Positions 1 through 9,053 of a DNA stretch of 64,000 bases are shown in pieces. The stretch lies in the NCBI RefSeq assembly GCF_001693755.1, contig NZ_LYST01000039.1, positions 124,001 to 188,000 of the forward strand, read 5' to 3'. The DNA is from Gilliamella sp. wkB171. Lineage in GTDB: Bacteria; Pseudomonadota; Gammaproteobacteria; Enterobacterales; Orbaceae. The position numbers and the translations under genes were made by a program. The notes under the pieces were generated by a model. The model searched no databases, was not told the origin of the DNA, and saw only the letters and a program-made list of their open reading frames with translations. The first letter of the stretch is position 1. Each line of letters opens with the position of its first letter.

Positions 1-598
1 GATTCCCAGTGAACCTTATTGGTTAAATCAAACGCATAGTACAGTTGCACTAGATATTACTGAAGTTGAATTGCAACCTGCTATCGGCATTATTGCTAAT
101 GATAGGTTTGAAGCTGATGCGTCGTATACTCGGCAAGCTAAGCAGGTAAGTGTGGTGTTGACAGCTGATTGTATGCCAGTACTGTTTTGCTCGGTTAATG
201 GCGATGAAGTTGCAGCGGCTCATGCTGGTTGGCGTGGACTTTGCAATGGAATTTTAGAACAGACTATTAAAAAGTTTTCATGTCCTAAAAATCAGATCCT
301 TACTTGGATGGGGCCTGCTATTAGTGCAAAAAAATTCGAAGTGGGTGGTGAAGTGAAAGCACAATTTGAAGCAATTGATCCTCAAGCTGAACAGGCTTTT
401 ACATTGATTAACCAAACAGAACAAAAATACCTTGCGGACCTCTATTTAATCGCTAGACAAAGATTAACTGCTATGGGAATAAATAAGATTTTTGGTGGTA
501 ATTTTTGCACTTTTACTGAACAGGATTTATTTTTCTCTTATCGTCGTGAAAACAGAACCGGTAGGATGGCATCGATGATTTGGTTTGAAAATCCATAA
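1..598 (+). CDS. pgeF: Purine nucleoside phosphorylase / polyphenol oxidase family YfiH (5' end outside window)
   Basis: The frame is open from base 2, upstream of the TTG at 71, and reads IPSEPYWLNQTH..., the family's Pro-x-Trp-Leu-x-Gln-x-His segment. The gene therefore begins left of the window and about 199 C-terminal residues are present, against roughly 240 for the family. Visible signatures are TADCMPVLFC and HAGWRG, which carry the metal-binding Cys and His, and the FFSYRR...GRMAS end. YfiH/PgeF proteins are cytoplasmic multicopper-type enzymes with adenosine/inosine phosphorylase or deaminase activity, and in E. coli PgeF also edits peptidoglycan precursors. In E. coli yfiH lies directly upstream of clpB. 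Here queDE and a decayed stretch separate the two. Confidence 0.9.
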   Translation, partial: IPSEPYWLNQTHSTVALDITEVELQPAIGIIANDRFEADASYTRQAKQVSVVLTADCMPVLFCSVNGDEVAAAHAGWRGLCNGILEQTIKKFSCPKNQILTWMGPAISAKKFEVGGEVKAQFEAIDPQAEQAFTLINQTEQKYLADLYLIARQRLTAMGINKIFGGNFCTFTEQDLFFSYRRENRTGRMASMIWFENP

Positions 599-1065
599 CC
601 ATCCTATAATTTCAAAAGCGGTAATATTGTGAATAATTATAATAATAAGGTATTAACCAGAATGATGAAATTTAATAATCCTCAGCCAAAAGCACGATAA
701 CAATTACAACAGAATTTCGAATTTGAAGATGTTTTAATGATTACCGAAAGACCTGTTACTTTTAGCTTTTTTGAACAAGATTGGCGATGTGCATAAACTA
801 ATTGCCTCCTTTTTTAAAATAGGATGATTCTTAGGGGGGGGACTCATTAGCGGCGATCTTTTTAGCGCATATAGCTAAGAAAATCATATATTGGATGAAA
901 AAAGCGACAAAGTTTTAATAGAAAACTTTCTGACTCAGTCGTTATTCGTTGCGTGCAAGATGCATGAGATGATACAGAAATCTTTTGTAACAAAGCTTTA
1001 AATCAATACTGAAAATTCAAACAATATTACATTAATTTAAATAATTTAAAAAAATAGCTCATTTA
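599..1065 (+). pseudogene. Decayed coding remnant between pgeF and queE
   Basis: There is no intact gene here, but coding-like pieces occur on the plus strand in changing frames. One begins at an ATG near 664 (MKFNNPQPKAR, then a stop) and runs on through FEFEDVLMITERPVTFSFFEQDW. Another near 790-830 reads KIGDVHKLIASFFKIG. After a stop, FLGGGLISGDLFSAYS follows across a run of eight G (834-841). More fragments extend to about 1010. In-frame stops and frame changes suggest an old gene that has decayed. I do not recognise the family, and the call rests only on reading the pieces by eye. Confidence 0.35.
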
Positions 1066-1680
1066 TCATTCGATATTCGCAAATTTATGGGTTTGAATGC
1101 TAAGTAACCATTTATTTTCCCTGCGCTGTTGATTTATTTTGCCGAGTAATTCAATGGTTTCAAACATGTTAAATTCACCATTTTTTTCACAAGGCGATAA
1201 AAAATAACGTTTGGCTTTGATATGTTTTTCCATGTAGCAGCAAAAAGGTAAAAATTCAGGGTGGTTTTCTGCCACAATTCGCACTTCATCTGCGGTGGAT
1301 TGAACAATTTTTTGATAGCGTGTTTGATAACAGAACTTCGGGCTTAAGGCAATATAATCGATTAATGAATCGACTTTACCTAAACCATTACTTTCAATTG
1401 CAATAAAATAATTAGCTTGCTTAAGTGGTGCTAACAATTCGGGTAATGCTTTTACCATTGTTGGTTCGCCACCAGTAATAATAATATTTTTACTTTGGTA
1501 ACTTTTTACTTTAGCTAATATGTCCGCTAACGTGTATCGTGTAAATTGACGGAAATTGGTATCACACCACTGGCAATTTAAATTGCAACCAGCAAAGCGA
1601 ATAAAAATAGCTGGCATGCCTGTATTATAACCTTCGCCCTGTAAAGATTCGAAGATTTCAACAATGCGAAACTCTGTCAT
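1066..1680 (-). CDS. queE: 7-carboxy-7-deazaguanine synthase (radical SAM)
   Basis: QueE converts 6-carboxy-tetrahydropterin to 7-carboxy-7-deazaguanine, a ring contraction in the queuosine / preQ0 pathway. The 204-residue protein has the radical-SAM cluster motif at C32-C36-C39 (AGCNLNCQWCDT), a QGEG motif near residue 14, and TGGEPT for SAM binding near residue 70. It belongs to the short bacterial class with CX3CX2C spacing, rather than the form with a long insertion between cluster cysteines seen in E. coli. Its ATG overlaps the queD stop by 4 bases, so the two are translationally coupled. Confidence 0.92.
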   Translation of the reverse strand: MTEFRIVEIFESLQGEGYNTGMPAIFIRFAGCNLNCQWCDTNFRQFTRYTLADILAKVKSYQSKNIIITGGEPTMVKALPELLAPLKQANYFIAIESNGLGKVDSLIDYIALSPKFCYQTRYQKIVQSTADEVRIVAENHPEFLPFCCYMEKHIKAKRYFLSPCEKNGEFNMFETIELLGKINQQRRENKWLLSIQTHKFANIE

Positions 1681-2105
1681 TTTTCGCTCCGATGATATTC
1701 ACAATAAGAAGTGGGTGTTTCCCACAATTTAATCATCGAAACGGGTAGGTATTGTGACAAACAATCAAAAATAAATTTACTCATTGCTTCGGCAGTGGTC
1801 CGACAAGGAAAAGCAAAAGTTTTTCGATTCATTTCGTGTAATAAAGCCGCGATGCGACACTCATTATCATTATTTTGATTATAAAGATAAGCGTGATCGA
1901 GTGGATCAACAATATGCTGTTTGACAATTGACTTTAGATCTGCGTAATCCATCACCATATCAGCACTTGAACCATCGGCAATAAGGTTACCACTAATCTC
2001 AACCAACAATTTATAAGTATGGCCATGAAGGTTATGACATTTTTTATTATGCCCATCTAACATATGACAAGCATCAAATTGAAACTCTTTAGCTATTTTA
2101 AACAT
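1677..2105 (-). CDS. queD: 6-carboxy-tetrahydropterin synthase
   Basis: QueD makes 6-carboxy-5,6,7,8-tetrahydropterin from dihydroneopterin triphosphate, the step before QueE. I chose the ATG at 2105 (MFKIAKEFQFDACH, 142 residues): it starts the conserved fold and has AGGA seven bases upstream, while the longer frame starts with a TTG at 2165 and adds 20 unconserved residues. Zinc ligands H14, H27 and H29 and the catalytic C23 are present (DACHMLDGH...CHNLHGH). A WETPTSYCEY segment near the end carries the substrate-binding Glu region. It is the first gene of a queD-queE operon. queC and queF are not in the window. Confidence 0.92.
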   Translation of the reverse strand: MFKIAKEFQFDACHMLDGHNKKCHNLHGHTYKLLVEISGNLIADGSSADMVMDYADLKSIVKQHIVDPLDHAYLYNQNNDNECRIAALLHEMNRKTFAFPCRTTAEAMSKFIFDCLSQYLPVSMIKLWETPTSYCEYHRSEK

Positions 2106-2814
2106 GTTTAATCCTAGTTTTTTTTCGTGGGATGGGTTACGAACCACGGTTAGATAATCTAACAAAATTGAGGGAAGCTAATATAAAATATTCCTACCGG
2201 TTTGTCATTTAAAATCATTATATTGAATAAACATGGTAAAGATTATATTTTTTATACTAGGTAAGTAACTTAAATAATATTAGTAATATAGATGCCAAAA
2301 ATTTTGTTGGGTAATTAAAAATTAATTGTTATACCACTTCAGATTTTATAAAAAATAGCGCTAAATTATATTTTAATTAAAATTAATGCGTTTATACATC
2401 AGTCCTTAAAATTGTATTCAGAATTGAGAATAACTTTACGTTGTCGTATCAATAATTGATGTATAGAACGATTGTTGTGTTTTGTCGATTTAGTTAATTG
2501 GTAAAAATGTATCAAGTCGCATTGATTTTAACCCCGCTTTCCTTAATGATGATTCTTTTCTATACAATTTTAATTGTTTTCTGGTATTAATTATTCATTC
2601 AAATTGATGAGGTTGTAAGAGTACAACTAATCAACAAATTCTAAAAGCTAGTCTACCCAGCTAAACGAATAATATTAACGTTTATCACTCAATTTTTCTT
2701 AGTTTTTTCTTGGTCTGTAACAGGCGTGAATAAGGTTATTTTTATTTGAAAGTAATTTCATGATTTTTAACTTTTACTTTGATTTTAATCATATAAAAAA
2801 ATTTTTTTTTAGCT
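2106..2814. other. Intergenic gap upstream of clpB and queD
   Basis: About 700 bases of AT-rich sequence lie between the divergent queD and clpB starts. It should hold the queD promoter, but I see no convincing sigma-70 pair, RNA gene or long inverted repeat. A 26-codon hydrophobic frame at 2507-2587 has no clear ribosome-binding site and is not called. Confidence 0.5.
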
Positions 2815-2843
2815 CTTGAAATTTACTCTTCCACACTTATTTA
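2815..2843 (+). promoter_or_regulatory. Heat-shock (sigma-32-like) promoter of clpB
   Basis: A CTTGAAA box at 2815-2821 matches the sigma-32 -35 consensus exactly. About 14 bases later a weaker CTTATTT/CCACACTTAT stretch stands where CCCCATNT would be expected. It lies about 70 bases before the clpB start, and clpB is a sigma-32 gene in Enterobacteria. The -35 match is good and the -10 match is poor. Confidence 0.42.
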
Positions 2844-2910
2844 GTGATCATGCAAATGGTTTAAATGTTTTATGCATTTATACCAAATTTATTGCTCAGG
2901 AGAGAATAAT

Positions 2911-5481
2911 ATGAGGTTAGATAAACTCACTAACAAGTTTCAACAAGCTTTAGCTGATGCACAATCATTAGCATTAGGTAAAGATAATCAATATATAGAG
3001 CCGGTACATGTGTTATCAGCAATGCTTAATCAGGAAGGTAGCAGTGTCAAACCATTATTGGCTGCAGCGGGAGCGAATGTTGCTGCTTTGCAACAAGAAT
3101 TAACCCAAGCAATTGATCGATTGCCACAAGTACAAGGTGTGGGTGGTGAAGTGCTGCCTTCACAAGAGTTTGTTCGTGTATTAAATCTTTGTGACAAATT
3201 AGCGCAAAAAAATGGCGATAGTTATATTTCGTCAGAACTGTTTATATTAGCTGCTTTAGAAGAAAAAGGCAGTTTAGGTGATATTCTTAAAAAATCCGGT
3301 GTTACAAAAGACAGATTAAATCAGGCCGTCAGTCAAATAAGAGGAAGTGATAACGTGAACGATGCCAGTGCAGAAGATCAACGTGGTGCGTTGAAAAAAT
3401 ATACTATCGATTTAACCGAGCGTGCTGAACAAGGTAAGCTCGATCCTGTAATTGGACGCGATGAAGAAATCCGTCGTACAATTCAAGTATTACAACGTCG
3501 TACTAAAAATAATCCGGTGTTAATCGGTGAACCTGGCGTGGGTAAAACCGCAATTGTCGAAGGACTTGCACAGCGCATTGTAAACCGTGAAGTACCTGAA
3601 GGTTTACGTAATAAACGTGTGTTGTCTTTAGATATGGGCGCGTTAATTGCGGGTGCCAAATACCGTGGTGAATTTGAAGAACGTTTAAAAGCCGTTTTAA
3701 AAGATTTAGCCAAAGAAGAAGGGCGCATCATTTTATTTATTGATGAAATTCATACCATGGTCGGTGCAGGTAAAAGCGATGGGGCAATGGATGCAGGTAA
3801 TATGTTAAAACCAGCATTAGCCCGCGGTGAATTACATTGCGTTGGTGCGACTACTTTAGATGAGTATCGTCAATATATTGAAAAAGATCCCGCTTTAGAG
3901 CGTCGATTCCAAAAAGTCTATGTGGCTGAACCAACTGTTGAAGATACTATTGCTATATTGCGTGGTTTGAAAGAACGTTATGAATTGCATCACCATGTAC
4001 AAATTACAGATCCAGCAATTGTGGCAGCAGCTACGTTATCGCATCGTTATATTTCCGATCGTATGCTTCCAGATAAAGCGATCGATTTAATTGATGAAGC
4101 TGCATCAAGTATTCGTATGCAAATGGATTCAAAACCTGAATCATTAGATCGACTTGAACGCCGTATTATTCAGCTTAAACTTGAGCAACAAGCGCTTAAG
4201 AAAGAGTCTGATGATGCAAGTAAAAAACGACTTGAGATGCTAAACGATGAACTTGCTGAGAAAGAAAAAGAGTATGCGTCACTTGAAGAAGAGTGGAAGT
4301 CAGAGAAGGCTGCTGTTTCGGGTACTCAGACAATCAAAGCTGAGTTGGAAAAAGCACGTACTGAGATAGAACAAGCGCGCCGAGCTGGTGATCTTAATAA
4401 AATGTCTGAATTACAATACGGCAAGATCCCTGAGCTGGAAAAGAAATTAGCATCGGCAACACAGCTTGAAGGCAAAACCATGAAGTTATTGCGTAATAAA
4501 GTTACCGATAATGAAATTGCTGAAGTGCTTTCTAAATCAACGGGTATTCCTGTTTCAAGAATGCTTGAAAGTGAGAAAGATAAATTACTGCATATGGAAG
4601 ATGCATTACATAAACGCGTGATTGGTCAAGACGAAGCTGTTGTCGCGGTTGCAAATGCAATTCGTCGTAGCCGAGCAGGACTTTCTGACCCGAATAAACC
4701 AATTGGATCTTTTTTATTCTTAGGACCAACTGGGGTAGGTAAAACTGAGCTTTGTAAATCATTAGCTAACTTTATGTTTGATAGTGAAGATGCCATGGTC
4801 AGAATCGATATGTCTGAGTTTATGGAAAAACACTCAGTGGCACGTTTAATTGGTGCACCTCCGGGATACGTAGGATATGAAGAGGGCGGTTATTTGACCG
4901 AAGCGGTAAGACGTCGTCCTTATTCTGTCATTTTATTAGATGAAGTCGAAAAAGCGCATCCGGATGTCTTTAATATTTTATTACAAGTATTAGATGATGG
5001 ACGATTAACCGATGGACAAGGGCGCACTGTTGATTTCCGAAACACAGTGATTATTATGACATCTAACTTAGGTTCAGATTTAATACAAGGTCATGTTGAA
5101 TTAAGTTATGACGAAATGAAAGCATTAGTAATGACCGTTGTAACGAAACACTTTAGACCAGAATTTATCAATCGTATTGATGAAACAGTGGTATTCCATC
5201 CACTTGGTCAAGAAAATATCAAAGCGATAGCTAGAATTCAATTGGCTCATGTGGAAAAACGTTTGGATGAACGTGGTTATCAATTGGATATCTCTGATGC
5301 AGCGTTAGAGCAACTTGCTAAAGTTGGTTTTGACCCAATTTATGGTGCAAGACCATTAAAACGTGCAATTCAACAGGAGATTGAAAACCCATTAGCACAA
5401 CAGATCCTATCCGGTAAACTTGTGCCAGGTAAAACCATTCATTTGGAATTAGTTGGGGATAACATTGAAGCTAAACAATAA
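2911..5481 (+). CDS. clpB: ATP-dependent disaggregase ClpB
   Basis: ClpB is the hexameric AAA+ disaggregase that works with DnaK to recover aggregated proteins. The ATG at 2911 ([10 protein letters not shown]) follows a strong CAGGAGAG ribosome-binding site and matches the E. coli start. A longer frame from 2872 adds 13 unrelated residues. The 856 residues show the N-terminal Clp repeats, Walker A GEPGVGKT near 206 with [11 protein letters not shown] in D1, the coiled-coil middle domain (about 400-525), and Walker A GPTGVGKT near 605 in D2. At the D1/D2 linker it reads [11 protein letters not shown] where E. coli has [15 protein letters not shown] at codon 149 gives the shorter isoform. Confidence 0.98.
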   Translation: MRLDKLTNKFQQALADAQSLALGKDNQYIEPVHVLSAMLNQEGSSVKPLLAAAGANVAALQQELTQAIDRLPQVQGVGGEVLPSQEFVRVLNLCDKLAQKNGDSYISSELFILAALEEKGSLGDILKKSGVTKDRLNQAVSQIRGSDNVNDASAEDQRGALKKYTIDLTERAEQGKLDPVIGRDEEIRRTIQVLQRRTKNNPVLIGEPGVGKTAIVEGLAQRIVNREVPEGLRNKRVLSLDMGALIAGAKYRGEFEERLKAVLKDLAKEEGRIILFIDEIHTMVGAGKSDGAMDAGNMLKPALARGELHCVGATTLDEYRQYIEKDPALERRFQKVYVAEPTVEDTIAILRGLKERYELHHHVQITDPAIVAAATLSHRYISDRMLPDKAIDLIDEAASSIRMQMDSKPESLDRLERRIIQLKLEQQALKKESDDASKKRLEMLNDELAEKEKEYASLEEEWKSEKAAVSGTQTIKAELEKARTEIEQARRAGDLNKMSELQYGKIPELEKKLASATQLEGKTMKLLRNKVTDNEIAEVLSKSTGIPVSRMLESEKDKLLHMEDALHKRVIGQDEAVVAVANAIRRSRAGLSDPNKPIGSFLFLGPTGVGKTELCKSLANFMFDSEDAMVRIDMSEFMEKHSVARLIGAPPGYVGYEEGGYLTEAVRRRPYSVILLDEVEKAHPDVFNILLQVLDDGRLTDGQGRTVDFRNTVIIMTSNLGSDLIQGHVELSYDEMKALVMTVVTKHFRPEFINRIDETVVFHPLGQENIKAIARIQLAHVEKRLDERGYQLDISDAALEQLAKVGFDPIYGARPLKRAIQQEIENPLAQQILSGKLVPGKTIHLELVGDNIEAKQ
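3341..3357 (+). promoter_or_regulatory. Internal ribosome-binding site and GTG start for the short ClpB isoform
   Basis: GAGGAAG at 3341-3347 precedes an in-frame GTG at 3355-3357, which is codon 149 of clpB (DNVNDAS). E. coli ClpB also makes an N-terminally truncated form from a GTG at the same codon. Here the Shine-Dalgarno element and start codon are both kept. Confidence 0.65.
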
Positions 5482-5523
5482 TCAATTTTGAATATTGTTG
5501 AAAATAATACAATGTGAGCATAT

Positions 5524-5554
5524 AAAAAGCCTGAAATTATTTTCAGGCTTTTTT
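5524..5554 (+). terminator. Rho-independent terminator of clpB
   Basis: AAAAAGCCTGAAA (5524-5536), loop TTAT, then TTTCAGGCTTTTTT (5541-5554). The stem is 13 bp with a U-tract, 43 bases after the clpB stop. Confidence 0.9.
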
Positions 5555-5571
5555 ATTTATAAATTAATCGT

Positions 5572-5865
5572 TATTGTTGAAAATTCTTTAAGTAAAGAGG
5601 GCTGATTTGAGAAAATTTAAAGATATATTCAGGCTCTTTTAATTTACCTTCTAAACGCATGCTTGATTCATAAATACAAATATCACTATCTTTAAAAAAA
5701 TTACCTGAGAACTTAACTTTTGTCCTTTCTTTAAATTTGAAACTGTATCAAATAACGGTGTAGCAGGTTTAATTAATGTCTTATGAAACGAATATGAAAA
5801 AGGTTTTATTCTAAGTAGTAATATAAAATTTTTTTGCTATTTTAATTTTCAAAAGATCAAGAGCA
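5572..5865 (-). pseudogene. 3' fragment of an unknown gene with one frameshift
   Basis: Read on the minus strand, 5865 to about 5715 gives ...IKPFSYSFHKTLIKPATPL, then FDTVSNLKKGQK. After a shift of frame near 5715 the text continues KVKFSGNFFKDSDICIYES, then SMRLEGKLKEPEYIFKFSQI, and ends at a TAA near 5574. The two halves join naturally, so this looks like the tail of one protein interrupted by a single frameshift, with the 5' half missing. I do not know the family. Confidence 0.45.
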
Positions 5866-6357
5866 TTTTATTTAGACGTAATAGATTATCGTTCCAATCG
5901 ATGTTTTGACTGTTAAAAGGGCGACATTGATATGCAGTTGTTCTATTTTTCAATTAACGCACTATTTTTTGCCTATTATCCGTTTTTGGGTTTGATTAAT
6001 GAGCCGTAAACAAGCATTGATAAGCACGGTTTGATTAGCGGAATATTGAAGTATCGATTCAGGCTCTTTTCTATAATTGAATATCTTATTGCTTGTCATG
6101 CTCGATATTGATGCTTTTTATATGGCGGGTGATAATTGGTTTTTCGCTAACGTTTATTACATCTTTAGTTGCTTGTTAATGCTTATCATCTTATTAATTA
6201 ATTTATAATTTATTAATCATTTTCTAAAAGGCTTTTTCAAGTGTGTTTTGATAAAGCTCAAAGTAAAAGCATTATTTAATCTTGCTAAATGCATCATAAA
6301 GCATCATACTAAATCAGATTGATAAAATATTCATTATTAGCATGAAAGGAAAAATAT
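5866..6357. other. Intergenic gap before the HAD phosphatase
   Basis: There is no convincing gene. A 45-codon minus-strand frame (6099 to 5962, starting MTSNKIFNYRKEPES) shares the 14-base word attcaggctctttt with the neighbouring pseudogene (5628 and 6058), so this may be more debris of related origin. A GAAAGGAAA ribosome-binding site for the next gene sits at 6343-6351. Confidence 0.35.
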
Positions 6358-7161
6358 ATGATTAAATTAATTATCAGTGATTTAGACGGGACTTTTTTAA
6401 ACGAACAAGGTGATTATGATCGTCAACTATTTGCTAAAGTGTATAAGCAAATGACAAAAGAGAATGTCCATTTTGTTGCGTGTACCGGTAAACAGTGTGA
6501 GCGGGTCGAGGAACTATTTGGCGATTATAGTCAACATATTTGGATCGTTGGCGACAGTGCTACAGCAATTAAATTTAATGGAGAATTTGTCTATCGTTCC
6601 TTTTTAGCCAATGATTTAGGACAACGTATTATCAACACATTGGAACAAGCCAGCACCGATCATGTAATCATTGCCTGTACAGCAAAAGGGGCAGTGATTC
6701 GATCGGATTTACCAGCAAGATTAAAACAAAAAGTTCGTGGTTCTTATGCTTCCATTATTGAAGTTGATGAACTGAGTTCAATTTCTGATGATTTTATTAA
6801 AATCACGGTCTATGATGAAACAGGTCAATGCCCTCAAACGCGTATGCATTTAACCCCTTATGAGGATAACGTGTATATTGTTGTATCAGAAGCAAATTGG
6901 ATTGATATCACCGATTATGATGTGCATAAAGGTAATACTATCAAGAAATTACAACACATGCTTAACGTAACTGTCAACGAAACTATGGCATTCGGTGATG
7001 GTTATAACGATATTGAATTGTTAGAACAAGCTGAATATAGTTTTGCCATGCGTAATGCATTTGAAGAAACGAAAGCAAAAGCAAATTTTATAACTGGCTA
7101 TAATACTGATAGTGCCGTTTTGAAAACAATTCAATTGATATTAAATCTACAAGCAAAATAG
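6358..7161 (+). CDS. HAD-superfamily Cof-type sugar phosphatase
   Basis: This is a 267-residue cytoplasmic hydrolase of the Cof/YbiV (SupH) type, class IIB HAD. The nucleophile pair is in ISDLDGTFLN (D8 and D10), motif II is ACTGK near residue 43, and GDGYNDIELLEQA near residue 215 is the Mg-binding motif IV. Family members dephosphorylate sugar phosphates and other small phosphoesters; the substrate cannot be read from the sequence. It stands alone on the plus strand and converges on a DeoR-type regulator. In Enterobacteria such regulators often sit beside sugar phosphatases, so a functional link is possible but unproven. Confidence 0.88.
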   Translation: MIKLIISDLDGTFLNEQGDYDRQLFAKVYKQMTKENVHFVACTGKQCERVEELFGDYSQHIWIVGDSATAIKFNGEFVYRSFLANDLGQRIINTLEQASTDHVIIACTAKGAVIRSDLPARLKQKVRGSYASIIEVDELSSISDDFIKITVYDETGQCPQTRMHLTPYEDNVYIVVSEANWIDITDYDVHKGNTIKKLQHMLNVTVNETMAFGDGYNDIELLEQAEYSFAMRNAFEETKAKANFITGYNTDSAVLKTIQLILNLQAK

Positions 7162-7164
7162 CTA

Positions 7165-7200
7165 AAAAATAGATTCGGTCGACCTTCGAGCGAATCTATT
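7165..7200 (-). terminator. Terminator of the deoR-like gene
   Basis: AATAGATTCG (7169-7178) pairs with CGAATCTATT (7191-7200). On the minus strand the stem is followed by TTTTTTAG. It overlaps the last two bases of the minus-strand gene and also lies just after the plus-strand HAD gene, so it may act in both directions. Confidence 0.75.
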
Positions 7201-7960
7201 AGGCGACCTCTATCTGTAAATCAACATGCTCAAAACCTTCAATTTTAGTTTCTCGACTGACGACAATGATATCAAGATCTTCACATGTTGCCACTTTATA
7301 ACGAGCTATTTGTAACATTTTATCGGCTATTACAGCTGCGACAACTTCATTACTTTGGGCAATTACCTCTTTTTTAAAACAAGCATCTTCATAATAAACA
7401 GCACTTAATCCAGCTTGTGGATCAAGTCCACATACGCCAATAAATGTTTGATCAAAGACCATATTACGGATCTGATTTACCGTATCTGCACCCATGGTGC
7501 TGCCGGTTTGAGGATTCACTTTTCCACCAAGTAAAATAAGCTCACCCTGAGTTCGACTACTAAGTAGTGAAGCGATTTGAGGGGAATTTGTCACAATAGT
7601 CAACTCAATATTTGCAGGAATATAACTTGCCATTGTCAAATAGGTTGAACCTGCGTCAATAAAAATACAAGAATTGGCTTTGATCAGTTGAGCGCATCGT
7701 TTAGCAACCGATGATTTTTCACTAACGCTTTGGGTCATTCTGGTTTCAAAGCTTGCAGATTGTTTTAATTGACTGACCGCACCCCCATAAACACGTTTGC
7801 AGATACCACTGCGCGCAAGTTTTTGTAAATCGCGGCGAATCGTATGTTCTGATACACCAAGTAATTTAATTAAATCGGCATTGACTACTCGACCTTTGTC
7901 TTGTAATAACTGCTGAATATAAGATTGTCGTTGTTCAGGAAAAGCATCATAATCAATCAT
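7199..7960 (-). CDS. DeoR-family transcriptional regulator
   Basis: The 253 residues have an N-terminal winged helix-turn-helix (about 10-60, with SEHTIRRDLQKLARSG as recognition helix and RVYGGAV wing). The C-terminal DeoR sensor domain carries IDAGSTYLTMASY and LLGGKVNPQTG, the phosphosugar-binding loops of this family. DeoR regulators respond to phosphorylated sugars and usually repress nearby uptake or catabolic genes. The start overlaps the end of the upstream exported-protein gene by 8 bases, so the two are co-transcribed. The convergent HAD phosphatase is the only sugar-phosphate gene next to it. Confidence 0.9.
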   Translation of the reverse strand: MIDYDAFPEQRQSYIQQLLQDKGRVVNADLIKLLGVSEHTIRRDLQKLARSGICKRVYGGAVSQLKQSASFETRMTQSVSEKSSVAKRCAQLIKANSCIFIDAGSTYLTMASYIPANIELTIVTNSPQIASLLSSRTQGELILLGGKVNPQTGSTMGADTVNQIRNMVFDQTFIGVCGLDPQAGLSAVYYEDACFKKEVIAQSNEVVAAVIADKMLQIARYKVATCEDLDIIVVSRETKIEGFEHVDLQIEVA

Positions 7961-9053
7961 CTATCACTCCATCAATGAATTTACCTTTTTCCCACGCCAT
8001 ATTCTTGTGCAGTATATTATCTTCACCAATTACATTTGGATTTTCACGATTGATATTATTGCGGTTTAGTAAACAGGCATTATATTCGGCATCTAAACAT
8101 TTTCGTTGGATTTTGTTGTCGATATTAATGATTTGACAACGATTTTTTTCAAAAATATATTGATAGTTTTTGTATTGATAAAAACTTTCTATTTTAGTCT
8201 GGAGCCTTTGTTGTTTATCATCCACGTCATAACAATTTTTGCTACCTATGGCAGATTTATCTTTGGGATTGAACTCTATATTACTACCCCATAGATGGGT
8301 TGGTGTAAATGTTCCCTTATCATTAATATAATAATCCAAGTTATCACCTTGCCTTGAACGGTATTTTTTGATAGCTAAATCAAGTATTCCATCAAAATTG
8401 ATATCTTGTAAGTCGATGCTCATAAAACCATTATCACTATAGTTTAAATTTTCGATTTTTTGTAATAACCGATGGTTATTTTTCGCATAAACGTTAATGC
8501 CAACTAGTGTAATTTTATCCATTTTTTGTTTAGAAAAGACCGCAGTAAAATAGTGATGATCAGTTGACGCTAATTGTAATAATTCAACATTAGTAAATTG
8601 CGTATTACTATCTTTATCAATCACTAATTGTTGAGAAAGTTTTACCGGATATTGTTGATTATTGCTGCCATTAAACCAATAACCCTTTAATGTTCGATTT
8701 AACAATGTTGTTTCTTGATTTTGTGTTAGATGAATATCATTAAAGATAAAATAGTGACTTTGGTTTTTGGCTTTTATTTGTTGATTGTCAGGATCGATAT
8801 AGAGATCGTGTGCATCATAAAGTTCTAAATTGGTTTGATTAGTTAACTGTGAACAGGAATTATTCAATTCACATCCATAGTTTAATTTATGCTGTATCTG
8901 TTTTGGATCATCATCATAAACCCAAAAAGCTTGACTTATCGGTTCTAGATATAAAGTCATTTGTTTATCTGCAATATTACCTTTATAAACATAGATAGTG
9001 CTAAATGCCGGTGAAGATACTATCAATAATAAAAGTAATATTATTTTTCTCAT
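7953..9053 (-). CDS. Exported protein of unknown function with a C-terminal beta-rich domain
   Basis: This 366-residue protein has a clear Sec signal peptide (MRKIILLLLLIVSSPAFS, cleavage after about residue 18), so it acts in the periplasm or beyond. Near residues 215-260, DINFDGILDLAIKKYRS followed by YYINDKGTFTP resembles the FG-GAP-like acidic repeat found in XAC2610-type proteins. C-terminal cysteines (YDVDD..., NRCQII, KCLDAEYNACLLN) could form disulfides. I do not recognise a family with confidence. It overlaps the downstream deoR-like gene by 8 bases. The start ATG has only a weak AAGAG ribosome-binding site. Confidence 0.75.
   Translation of the reverse strand: MRKIILLLLLIVSSPAFSTIYVYKGNIADKQMTLYLEPISQAFWVYDDDPKQIQHKLNYGCELNNSCSQLTNQTNLELYDAHDLYIDPDNQQIKAKNQSHYFIFNDIHLTQNQETTLLNRTLKGYWFNGSNNQQYPVKLSQQLVIDKDSNTQFTNVELLQLASTDHHYFTAVFSKQKMDKITLVGINVYAKNNHRLLQKIENLNYSDNGFMSIDLQDINFDGILDLAIKKYRSRQGDNLDYYINDKGTFTPTHLWGSNIEFNPKDKSAIGSKNCYDVDDKQQRLQTKIESFYQYKNYQYIFEKNRCQIINIDNKIQRKCLDAEYNACLLNRNNINRENPNVIGEDNILHKNMAWEKGKFIDGVIDD

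Noticed and set aside
1677-2165. Longer QueD from a TTG start at 2165
   Set aside because: The added 20 residues are not part of the QueD fold and the ATG at 2105 has a good ribosome-binding site.
2507-2587. 26-codon hydrophobic frame starting MYQVALILTPLSLM
   Set aside because: It would make a small membrane peptide, but there is no ribosome-binding site and nothing else supports it.
2872-2910. Earlier start of clpB at 2872
   Set aside because: The [10 protein letters not shown] start at 2911 matches E. coli and follows a strong ribosome-binding site; the additional 13 residues are unconserved.
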